This document shows, piece after piece, positions 1 to 5,559 of a stretch of 8,910 bases of DNA. Both the position numbers and the translations under genes were made by a program. The notes below the pieces were generated by a model, which was not told the origin of the DNA, searched no databases, and saw nothing but the letters and a program-made list of their open reading frames with translations. This DNA comes from Actinomycetes bacterium (lineage in GTDB: Bacteria; Actinomycetota; Actinomycetes; Actinomycetales; Microbacteriaceae): NCBI GenBank assembly GCA_023450335.1, contig JAEXHA010000098.1, positions 1 to 8,910 on the forward strand, given 5' to 3'. Within the stretch, counting starts at the first letter, position 1. The number at the start of each line of letters is the position of its first letter.

Positions 1-1
1 G

Positions 2-748
2 AGCAGCGCCGACGTGGCGACCGCGCGCCGCGAACTGCAGCACGCTGAGCGCGAGTACCGGGCGGCCGGGGCCGCGGTGCGCTCGCACCGCGCACAGGTG
101 AGTGCGGCCCGCGCGGTGCTGCCGACCACGACGAACGCCGACCCGGCGACGCTGCCGGTCGGCCGGCTGATGGCCGCACACGACGCGGTCATCGCCCGCT
201 GGCTGGACTACGAGACCGACCCGGCGAAGCTCATCGCGTTCCCCGCCATGAGCGATGCCCGTCAGCCGCTGACCGCCGCCTTTCTGACGGCGAGTTCCAC
301 CGCGCACGACCTGCGCCCGGCCTCGGCCCGGGCGCGCATGACGACGACGGACTTCACCGCCTACCGCGATGCGGTCCGTGGGCTCGAGCAGGCGTTCACC
401 GCCGCCGAAGAGCGCGCATGGCAGCTGGCCCGCTCGAGCGGTTCGATACCGCCCGACGCGCAGCCGTACCCGGCACCTCAGCCGCCGACCCTGCAGTGGA
501 CCGAATTCGCGCAGAACGCGATCAGCAAGGGCGCCGACGCCCTGGCCCGCGCCGCCGAGCTCGCGCGGCAGGCCGCGTCCGCGTATCAGCGGGGGGATGC
601 CGGCGACGCCGAGCCCCCGGCATCCCCTCGCTCTCACCCGCCTCACCCGTCGCCTGCCCAGCCGCCATCGGCGCCGAAGACCTGGCCGATCCCATCGCGC
701 GGCCAGGGTCGCCCGCGACGCCCCGAGGGCACCGGGTCGGACGGCTAG
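2..748 (+). CDS. Uncharacterised protein, first of two tandem paralogues (5' end outside window)
   Basis: I do not recognise this family. The reading frame is open from base 2, so the GTG at 14 need not be the true start and the gene probably begins left of the window. Counting from that GTG, residues 5-36 are charged and Ala/Arg-rich and look helical or coiled-coil. Residues 61-91 hold the block ARWLDYE...AKLIAFPAMSD.RQPLTAAFL, which matches the next gene at 28 of 31 positions; weaker similarity continues to about residue 140. From about residue 145 the protein becomes Pro-rich and probably disordered, with a basic end (RGQGRPRRPEG). The paralogue has about 92 residues before the shared block and this one only 60 from the GTG, so a membrane segment like the paralogue's may lie upstream, outside the window. 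The stop codon TAG (746-748) is 9 bases before the next start. Function is unknown. The reading frame itself is well supported by the paralogy. Confidence 0.75.
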   Translation, partial: SSADVATARRELQHAEREYRAAGAAVRSHRAQVSAARAVLPTTTNADPATLPVGRLMAAHDAVIARWLDYETDPAKLIAFPAMSDARQPLTAAFLTASSTAHDLRPASARARMTTTDFTAYRDAVRGLEQAFTAAEERAWQLARSSGSIPPDAQPYPAPQPPTLQWTEFAQNAISKGADALARAAELARQAASAYQRGDAGDAEPPASPRSHPPHPSPAQPPSAPKTWPIPSRGQGRPRRPEGTGSDG

Positions 749-751
749 CAT
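746..751 (+). promoter_or_regulatory. Candidate -10 box (TAGCAT) for a leaderless transcript of the gene at 758
   Basis: TAGCAT fits the actinobacterial -10 pattern TANNNT and ends 6 bases before the GTG at 758. Transcription would therefore start at or next to the start codon. No Shine-Dalgarno sequence precedes that GTG. The first three bases of the box are the TAG stop codon of the upstream gene. No good -35 hexamer is visible. The AI-2E family gene at 7607 has the same arrangement with identical spacing, which supports the reading. Confidence 0.5.
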
Positions 752-757
752 TGCATC

Positions 758-1513
758 GTGAATGACTTCTGGCAGTTCGCCGGCAACTTCTGGTGGCTGG
801 TGTTCCCCCTGGGCGCCGGCATCGCCGCCGTCGGCCGCAGCTGGGAGCGCGCTGCCAAGACACGTCACAAGCGGCGCCTCGAAGTGATCCGCGCCAAGGC
901 CGAACTCAGTTCCGCCAAGGCCGCAGCGCGCCACACGCCGGTCGCCCGGGCCTCTGAGCCCAAGGCGATCACGCGGCCGCAGGCGGTGCCCACCCAGCTC
1001 GAGCAGCTGTTCGCCAAGCACGACGATGTCACCGCGCGCTGGCTCGACTACGAGCTCGACGTCGCGAAGCTGATCGCCTTTCCGGCCATGAGCGACGGCC
1101 GGCAGCCGCTGACGGCGGCATTCCTGCGCGCGAAGAAGGTCGCCGACAATCTGCGACCCGAGTCGGCGACGGTGAAGATCAAACCCGCCGACCTTGCCGA
1201 GTACCGCGCCGCGGTCACCGACTACGAGGTCGCGTTCGATCTGGCCGAGCGCGATGCCCGCCGCATCCGCGACTCGTCGTTCACCGCCGCAGAGCGCAAG
1301 CGCCTCGACACCGCGAAGCAGCTCATCAGCGTGGCCGTCGACCAGGCGGCGACGCCGGCCGAGCGCCAGGTCGCCTACAAGCGCGTGCGTGACGAACTCG
1401 ATGGCCTCATCGCGCTGTCGGACGAGGCCGTCGAGATCCTCGAGAAGAAGGTGGCCCTGCAACTCGAGCCGCGTCGAACGCAGACTCCCGACGCCGAAGA
1501 GCACTCTGCGTGA
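758..1513 (+). CDS. Uncharacterised membrane-anchored protein, second tandem paralogue
   Basis: A 251-residue protein of a family I do not recognise. Residues about 4-26 (FWQFAGNFWWLVFPLGAGIAAVG) form an aromatic-rich hydrophobic segment, probably one membrane anchor. Residues 28-60 are basic and helical, and residues 61-80 form a linker. The conserved block is at 93-123 (ARWLDYELDVAKLIAFPAMSD.RQPLTAAFL), followed by charged, likely coiled-coil helices to about 238 and a short acidic tail. With positive residues (RSWERAAKTRHKRR) just after the segment, the soluble part is probably cytoplasmic. The GTG start is chosen because it begins just before the membrane segment and lies 6 bases after a -10-like box; there is no Shine-Dalgarno. 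It follows its paralogue with only 9 bases between them, so an older duplication is likely. Its C-terminal half is helical, where the first copy is Pro-rich. Function is unknown. Confidence 0.85.
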   Translation: MNDFWQFAGNFWWLVFPLGAGIAAVGRSWERAAKTRHKRRLEVIRAKAELSSAKAAARHTPVARASEPKAITRPQAVPTQLEQLFAKHDDVTARWLDYELDVAKLIAFPAMSDGRQPLTAAFLRAKKVADNLRPESATVKIKPADLAEYRAAVTDYEVAFDLAERDARRIRDSSFTAAERKRLDTAKQLISVAVDQAATPAERQVAYKRVRDELDGLIALSDEAVEILEKKVALQLEPRRTQTPDAEEHSA

Positions 1514-1520
1514 CCGCGAA

Positions 1521-1549
1521 GGGCCGCCCCGCGCGATGCGGAGCGGCCC
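1521..1549. terminator. Hairpin between convergent genes, probably a bidirectional terminator
   Basis: GGGCCGC (1521-1527) pairs perfectly with GCGGCCC (1543-1549). Inside it, CGC (1530-1532) pairs with GCG (1538-1540) around a 5-base loop. It lies in the 54-bp gap between the stop at 1513 (plus) and the stop at 1568 (minus). There is no long T-run on either side, as is common in high-GC actinobacteria, so the terminator role is inferred from position and stem strength. Confidence 0.65.
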
Positions 1550-1567
1550 CTCAACGACGGATGCGTC

Positions 1568-2485
1568 TTACTCGGTGATGAGCCAGTCGATCCCGTCGCC
1601 GTGCTCTGCGATCCAGGCGTCGACGGCGCCGGCCGGGTCGCCCTCCCACTCGTCCGAGGTCACGAGACCCTCGAGTGCGCCGTACTGCTCGTCGTCCAGC
1701 TTGATCTGGCCGAACAGGTCAGCGGCCTCGGGGAACTCGTCGCTGACGCCCTTGTTCGCGATGAAGTTGAGCGTCTCGGGCTCGCCCATCGCGCCCTTGG
1801 GGTCTTCGAGGTCCTTCAGCTCCCAGCTGTTGTAGGCCCAGAACGGACGCCACAGTGTCACCACGATGTCTTCTTCGGCTGCCACAGCGGTGTCGAGGGT
1901 GGCGAGCATGCCCGCTGTCGACGACGTGACCAGCTCGAAGTCCTCGTCGAGGCCGTAGGCCGGCATCATCGAGTCCTGCGTGACACCGGTCAGACCCGCA
2001 CCGGGCTCGATGCCGATGATCTTGCCGTCGAACCGGTCGGCCTGGCCGACGAGATCCTCGAGCGAGTTGATGTCATCCATGTAGGTCGGCACGGCGATGG
2101 TCAGCACCGCACCGTCGTAGTAGGCGCCGAGATCCTCGAGGTCATCGCCGTATTCGGCCATGTACTCGGCGTGGGTGACCTGCGGCCACGCCGACGGGTA
2201 GACGTCGACGTCGCCCTGGGCGAGCGCGGTGTACAGGGGTCCGGCCTCGGAGAGCTCTTCCATCTCGACGTCGTAGCCGAGCTTCTCGAGCTGGTCCTCG
2301 GCGAGGTAGGCCATGCTCAGGCCGTCCGTCCAGCTGGGCAGGAACCCGAGGGTGATGGTGCCGCCGGCATCGGTGCTGTTCTCGTCGCCCGCGGTGGTGT
2401 CACCGCCGTCGCTGGCGCAGCCCGCCAGAGTCAGGGATGCGGCCGCCGCGAGGGCGACCAATGAGGTGATGTGCTTCTTACGCAT
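1568..2485 (-). CDS. Glycine betaine/proline-type ABC transporter, substrate-binding lipoprotein
   Basis: A 305-residue extracytoplasmic solute receptor of the OpuAC/ProX type that hands a quaternary-amine osmolyte (glycine betaine, proline betaine, carnitine or choline) to the permease encoded upstream. It starts with a basic n-region (MRKKH), a hydrophobic stretch to residue 20 and a lipobox LAGC with Cys23 as the lipidation site. A low-complexity Gly/Asp/Thr linker (24-42) follows. The mature domain opens with ITLGFLPSWTDGLSMAYL (44-61), a typical OpuAC start, and carries GDVDVYPSAWPQVTH (91-105) and LWRPFWAY (211-218). Trp52, Trp100 and Trp212 or Trp216 are candidate aromatic-cage residues. 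The exact substrate cannot be read from the sequence. An AAGGA-type ribosome site stands just upstream of the ATG. It is the last gene of the importer operon, 53 bp after the permease, and ends at a shared hairpin. Confidence 0.93.
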   Translation of the reverse strand: MRKKHITSLVALAAAASLTLAGCASDGGDTTAGDENSTDAGGTITLGFLPSWTDGLSMAYLAEDQLEKLGYDVEMEELSEAGPLYTALAQGDVDVYPSAWPQVTHAEYMAEYGDDLEDLGAYYDGAVLTIAVPTYMDDINSLEDLVGQADRFDGKIIGIEPGAGLTGVTQDSMMPAYGLDEDFELVTSSTAGMLATLDTAVAAEEDIVVTLWRPFWAYNSWELKDLEDPKGAMGEPETLNFIANKGVSDEFPEAADLFGQIKLDDEQYGALEGLVTSDEWEGDPAGAVDAWIAEHGDGIDWLITE

Positions 2486-2538
2486 GGTGCATTTCCTTCC
2501 GTATAACTAGCTGTGTTCCGTATGGATCTCGGGATGAG
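2486..2538 (-). repeat. 53-bp permease/receptor spacer with an 8-bp direct repeat
   Basis: The spacer contains TTCCGTAT twice on the plus strand (2497-2504 and 2516-2523), read as ATACGGAA on the coding strand, 19 bp apart. The copy nearer the receptor gene runs into its AAGGA ribosome site. It is more AT-rich than its surroundings. I see no clear terminator or promoter in it. The repeat could be a remnant of the ribosome site, a regulator site or chance. Confidence 0.4.
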
Positions 2539-3507
2539 TCAGAATGGCCCGGGGTTGCGCTTGGGGCCCGAAGCGATGGCCAGGTCGGCGTCGGCGTGTG
2601 CCCGGCTCGCGGCGTCCGCGGCCTCGCGGCGCTGCTGCGCCCGGCGGCGGCTCATGATGCCCAGCAGCGATGAGCGATGGTCGCCGGGGTTTCCCAGCGC
2701 GGCCGTCACACGGTCGAGGTAGATCGCGATGAACACGACGCCCAGACCGGCTTCGACACCCTTGGCCACGTTGATGGTCGACAGGGCCGAGACGACTTCC
2801 TTTCCGAGGCCGTCGGCGCCGGCCATGCCCGCGATGACAGCCATCGACAGGGCCAGCAGGATGATCTGGTTGATTCCGGCCATGATGGTCGGCGTCGCCA
2901 AGGGCAGCTGGATGCCGCGGAGGATCTGGCCCGGTGTCGCGCCGAACGCGTACCCGGCCTCGACCGTTTCAGAGTCGACCCCGCGAATGCCCAGCTCGGT
3001 CAGGCGTACGCCGGGCGGCAGCGAGAAGATCACCGTCGCGATCACGCCGGGGACGAACCCGATGCTGAAGAACACGATGATCGGGATCAGGTACACCAGC
3101 GACGGCATCGTCTGCATGAAGTCGAGGATGGGTTTGACCACCGTGCTGACCCGGTCGTTGCGCGCGGCCCAGATGCCCACGGGCACCGAGATGGCCACAG
3201 CGATGAGGGCGGCGATGAGCACCAGCGCGAGCGTCTGCATCGAGGTGTCCCATTGGTCCACCCCGACGAGGAGCACGAACATGATGATCGTGCCCACGGC
3301 CAGCTGCCATGAGCGCACCAACCAGGCGATCGCCGCGAACACGACGATCATGGCCAAGGCCGGCGGTGCCATGAGGATGTCGGCGAGCCCCTCCACGAGG
3401 AACCCGATCACCATCGAGATGAAATCGAGCACCGGGTCGAAGGTGTCGCGGATCCAGTCGACGAGCGCGTCGACCCACTGCCCCAGCGGGATGCGGAAGC
3501 CCTCCAT
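2539..3507 (-). CDS. Glycine betaine/proline-type ABC transporter, permease
   Basis: A 322-residue inner-membrane subunit of the ProW/OpuAB type that forms the transport pore. The N-terminus (MEGFRIPLGQWVDALVDWI) is typical of the family. Hydrophobic segments lie at about 25-47, 49-65, 68-84, 92-114, 134-162, 208-230 and 252-265. The region around 183-214 (EAGYAFGATPGQILRGIQLPLATPTIMAGIN) is the cytoplasmic EAA loop that contacts the ATPase. After the last segment there is an unusually long polar tail (about 275-322), rich in Arg, Ala and Asp (SRRRAQQRREAADAASRAHADAD), probably cytoplasmic. The ATG overlaps the TGA of the ATPase gene by one base (TGATG), which suggests translational coupling. 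The receptor gene follows. Family assignment is firm; substrate is inferred from the family. Confidence 0.94.
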   Translation of the reverse strand: MEGFRIPLGQWVDALVDWIRDTFDPVLDFISMVIGFLVEGLADILMAPPALAMIVVFAAIAWLVRSWQLAVGTIIMFVLLVGVDQWDTSMQTLALVLIAALIAVAISVPVGIWAARNDRVSTVVKPILDFMQTMPSLVYLIPIIVFFSIGFVPGVIATVIFSLPPGVRLTELGIRGVDSETVEAGYAFGATPGQILRGIQLPLATPTIMAGINQIILLALSMAVIAGMAGADGLGKEVVSALSTINVAKGVEAGLGVVFIAIYLDRVTAALGNPGDHRSSLLGIMSRRRAQQRREAADAASRAHADADLAIASGPKRNPGPF

Positions 3508-4802
3508 CAGCGCACCTCCTCGGTCTCGGCGGGCCCGGCTTCGCCGGCGGCCAGCGCCTCGTCGATGACGGCCTGCGGCATCGGGCGCAACGGAATGGTG
3601 ATCTCCTCGGTGGAGTTGGGGCCGGGTCCGAGGGCGGCCAGCAGGGTCACGCGCGGGATGACCCCGACGAGCCGGCCGTCGGCGTCGGTCACCGCGAGAG
3701 GCACGGAAGACTCGACCGAGGGCACGAACAGGTTCATGAGGATCTCGGACTCGTCCACGCTCTGTGGCACCGGCTTGAGAATGGATGCCAGGGACTTCTC
3801 GCCCTTGCGGACGAGCTTCACCGCGTCACGGTCGGTCACGATGCCCAACAATGTGCGGTCGCGGTCGACGACGTACACCGCCGACATGTACGCGTCCCGC
3901 ATCTCGTGCAGCGCGGTGCGCGGCCCTGCGGTATCGACGACGACCGGACGCGGGCGCTCCATGACGTTGCCGGCGGTGAGCACCCGGGCGCGGTCGACAT
4001 CCTGCACGAACTGTTCGACGTAGTCGTTGGCGGGATCGGTGAGGATGTCTTCGGGGGTGCCGATCTGCACGATGCGACCGTCGCGCATGACTGCGATGCG
4101 GTCGCCGAGGAACATGGCCTCATTGAGGTCGTGCGTGATGAACACGATGGTCTTGCGCAGTTTCTGCTGCAGCTCGAGCAGCTGCTCCTGCATTTCGCGG
4201 CGGATGAGCGGGTCGAGCGCACTGAACGCCTCGTCCATGAGCAGGACTTCGGTGTCGGCGGCGAGCGCACGCGCGATGCCGACGCGCTGCTGCATGCCGC
4301 CCGACAGCTCGGACGGCAGCTTGTCGCCCCAACCGCCCAGCCCCACCAGGGCGAGGATCTCGTCGGCCTTGGCCAGTCGCTCGACGCGGCCGACGCCGCG
4401 CAGCTCGAGCGGGTAGGCGACGTTGTCGGCGACGGAGCGGTGGGGCAGCAGAGCGAAGTGCTGGAACACCATCGACACGCGGTCGCGGCGCACTTCGCGC
4501 AGCCGGGCCGGCGCAACGTCGGTGATGGGATCGCCCAGCACGGTGACCGTCCCGCTGGTCACGTCGTGCAGCCCGTTGAGCATGCGGATGAGCGTCGACT
4601 TGCCCGAGCCCGACAGCCCCATGATCACGAAGATCTCGCCGGGCTGCACGCTGAAAGACGCGTCGATGACGGCCGCGGTTCCGGCGTCGGCGACCTCAGC
4701 TCGGGTCTGGCCGGCGTCGAGTCGGCGGACGGCGTCTTTCGGGTTGCGTCCGAAGACCTTGTACAGGTTCCTGGCCTCGACGGCAGGTGCAGAAGAACTC
4801 AC
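3507..4802 (-). CDS. Glycine betaine/proline-type ABC transporter, ATPase with tandem CBS domains
   Basis: A 431-residue ATPase of the ProV/OpuAA type that powers uptake of compatible solutes. Motifs counted from GTG 4802: Walker A GLSGSGKST (62-70), Q-loop Gln114 in MVFQHFALLPHR, signature LSGGMQQR (166-173), Walker B EVLLMDEAFSALDP (185-198) and H-loop His224 (FITHDL). Two CBS domains follow at about 275-335 and 343-393, then a 38-residue tail. In OpuA-type systems the CBS pair gates transport by ionic strength or nucleotide binding. The frame stays open to 5114, but residues upstream of 4802 have no family character. The GTG at 4802 has a good GAGGTG ribosome site 6 bases upstream and gives the normal ProV start (EARNLYKVFGRNP). 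A GTG at 4811 is a less likely alternative. The stop overlaps the permease start by one base. First gene of the importer operon, divergent from the GntR operon. Confidence 0.93.
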   Translation of the reverse strand: MSSSAPAVEARNLYKVFGRNPKDAVRRLDAGQTRAEVADAGTAAVIDASFSVQPGEIFVIMGLSGSGKSTLIRMLNGLHDVTSGTVTVLGDPITDVAPARLREVRRDRVSMVFQHFALLPHRSVADNVAYPLELRGVGRVERLAKADEILALVGLGGWGDKLPSELSGGMQQRVGIARALAADTEVLLMDEAFSALDPLIRREMQEQLLELQQKLRKTIVFITHDLNEAMFLGDRIAVMRDGRIVQIGTPEDILTDPANDYVEQFVQDVDRARVLTAGNVMERPRPVVVDTAGPRTALHEMRDAYMSAVYVVDRDRTLLGIVTDRDAVKLVRKGEKSLASILKPVPQSVDESEILMNLFVPSVESSVPLAVTDADGRLVGVIPRVTLLAALGPGPNSTEEITIPLRPMPQAVIDEALAAGEAGPAETEEVR

Positions 4803-4856
4803 GCGCTTCACCTCGGCGGCCGTAATCCGGCAGGCCGCTCCGTTGCGTCCGGGTGG

Positions 4857-4900
4857 TGGTCTTCGGCACAGTGCCCCACGTGTCGATTCTCGACACAACG
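4857..4900. repeat. Two-part inverted-repeat motif, copy A
   Basis: Copy A begins with TGGTC, then an imperfect palindrome around GGCA-CAG-TGCC (4865-4875), then a perfect 7-bp inverted repeat, GTGTCGA (4880-4886), spacer TTC, TCGACAC (4890-4896). The 7+3+7 layout is typical of a dimeric regulator site. The same two elements in the same order and orientation recur at 5000-5056. It lies about 55-100 bp upstream of the importer start. Confidence 0.5.
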
Positions 4901-4999
4901 GCGTCATGCTCCGGCGACACACATCGGGTCCGTCGCCCAGACCGCCGACCTTACGCCCGTCTGCAACAAGCCCCCAGGACCGTGCACACGACCGCGGAC

Positions 5000-5056
5000 T
5001 GGTCGTTTCGGGCACAATGCCCGACTTGCCACCGTACGTCGATTGTCTACACGACG
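5000..5056. repeat. Two-part inverted-repeat motif, copy B
   Basis: Copy B begins with TGGTC, then a perfect 7-bp inverted repeat, TCGGGCA (5008-5014), spacer CAA, TGCCCGA (5018-5024). After this, GTCGATTGTCTACACGACG (5038-5056) resembles the second element of copy A at 16 of 20 positions (compared from 5037), but its symmetry is degraded. The first element is the perfect palindrome here and the second is the perfect one in copy A. The two elements are about 10 bp further apart in B than in A, close to one helical turn. Confidence 0.5.
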
Positions 5057-5107
5057 CAAACTCGACTGTCGACATTAGGACAATGACGAGCCGCGATTGC
5101 GAGGCGA

Positions 5108-5137
5108 TTGACAAACATGTCGTCCCTGTTGCATGGT
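5108..5137 (+). promoter_or_regulatory. Candidate promoter of the GntR-ABC operon
   Basis: A perfect -35 hexamer TTGACA lies at 5108-5113. With an 18-bp spacer, CATGGT (5132-5137) can act as a -10 box; it keeps the A at position 2 and T at position 6 but is otherwise weak. The transcription start would fall near 5144, inside the palindrome at 5135-5158 and about 30 bases before the GntR ATG. The -35 is convincing; the -10 is uncertain. Confidence 0.5.
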
Positions 5138-5158
5138 TAGTTAGTCAAGTAAGCAACC
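5135..5158. promoter_or_regulatory. Palindromic operator candidate for the GntR regulator
   Basis: A 24-bp imperfect palindrome with the symmetric bases GGTT, TTA and T in the left half and A, TAA and AACC in the right half. It is AT-rich compared with its surroundings. It sits between the -35 and the GntR ribosome site and covers the expected -10 edge and transcription start. GntR proteins of the YtrA type usually repress their own operon through such a site, so autorepression is the natural inference. Confidence 0.6.
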
Positions 5159-5175
5159 GAAGAAGCGGAGCCGGG

Positions 5176-5559
5176 ATGATCGATGACGGCCGAGCACTGT
5201 TCCTGCAGATCGCAGAGAGCATCGAGGACTCGATCGTGGACGGCAGCCTCGCCCCGGAGGAGCGGGCGCCGTCGACGAACGAGCTCGCCGCGTTCCACCG
5301 CATCAACCCGGCCACCGCAGCGAAGGGAATCGCGATGCTCACGGACAAGGGCGTGCTCTACAAGCGGCGCGGAATCGGCATGTTCGTGGCGCCCGGCGCC
5401 CGCGAGCTGCTGCTCGGTGAGCGCCGCACCGCCTTCGCAGAACGTTACGTCGACCCGCTGCTGGCCGAAGCCCGCACCATCGGGCTCGGCCCCGACGACC
5501 TCCAGCGCCTCATCCGCGAGCGCGCGCAGACCACCCCGACGGAAGGAACGGCACGATGA
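5176..5559 (+). CDS. GntR-family transcriptional regulator, YtrA type
   Basis: A 127-residue DNA-binding repressor. Residues 1-72 are the GntR winged helix-turn-helix: FLQIAESIEDSIVDGSLAPEERAPSTNELAAFHRINPATAAKGIAMLTDKGVLYKRRGIGMFV, with the wing at about 60-71. Residues 75-118 form a short helical C-terminal part, as in the YtrA subgroup, which lacks the large ligand-binding domain of most GntR proteins. The frame is open far upstream, but the ATG at 5176 is the natural start: it has a GGAG ribosome site 5 bases upstream and gives the canonical GntR N-terminus. Its stop overlaps the next start as ATGA. Position upstream of an ABC ATPase and permease is the standard YtrA-type context; the inducer is unknown, although related systems respond to cell-envelope stress. 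Confidence 0.92.
   Translation: MIDDGRALFLQIAESIEDSIVDGSLAPEERAPSTNELAAFHRINPATAAKGIAMLTDKGVLYKRRGIGMFVAPGARELLLGERRTAFAERYVDPLLAEARTIGLGPDDLQRLIRERAQTTPTEGTAR

Larger units (their letters stand above)
4803..5175. promoter_or_regulatory. Divergent control region between the osmolyte importer and the GntR operon
   Basis: This 373-bp stretch has no gene I can support. It is less GC-rich towards its right half. It holds a duplicated two-part motif (4857-4900 and 5000-5056), perfect inverted repeats at 4880-4896 and 5008-5024, an 8-bp palindrome TGTCGACA (5067-5074), two GCGATTG copies 11 bp apart (5093-5099, 5104-5110) and the promoter/operator of the GntR gene. For the importer I see only a weak minus-strand -10 candidate, GACAAT (5047-5042), about 240 bases before its GTG. 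If that is used, the importer mRNA has a long leader. No riboswitch class was recognised. Confidence 0.6.

Noticed and set aside
2..748. Frameshift or decay of the first paralogue because its tail is Pro-rich and unlike the second copy
   Set aside because: The frame is open throughout and ends cleanly before the next gene; no lost homology to the second copy's tail appears in the other frames on inspection.
1601..2464. 287-residue open frame on the plus strand opposite the receptor gene
   Set aside because: It mirrors a well-recognised lipoprotein gene and has no motif or ribosome site of its own.
3906..5078. 390-residue open frame on the plus strand opposite the importer ATPase
   Set aside because: Its composition (His, Asp, Arg and Gly-rich, without domains) is that of an antisense shadow of a GC-rich gene.
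5042..5083. ATTGTC (5042-5047) and GACAAT (5078-5083) as a distant inverted repeat
   Set aside because: Six-base arms 30 bp apart are expected by chance, and the first lies inside copy B of the better-supported motif.
4803..5114. In-frame N-terminal extension of the importer ATPase up to 5114
   Set aside because: The extra 104 residues have no ProV character and cover the palindrome-rich control region. The GTG at 4802 has a good ribosome site and gives the normal family start.
4423..5175. In-frame upstream extension of the GntR gene
   Set aside because: It would overlap the importer ATPase gene on the other strand and lacks GntR similarity. The ATG at 5176 has a GGAG site and a canonical N-terminus.
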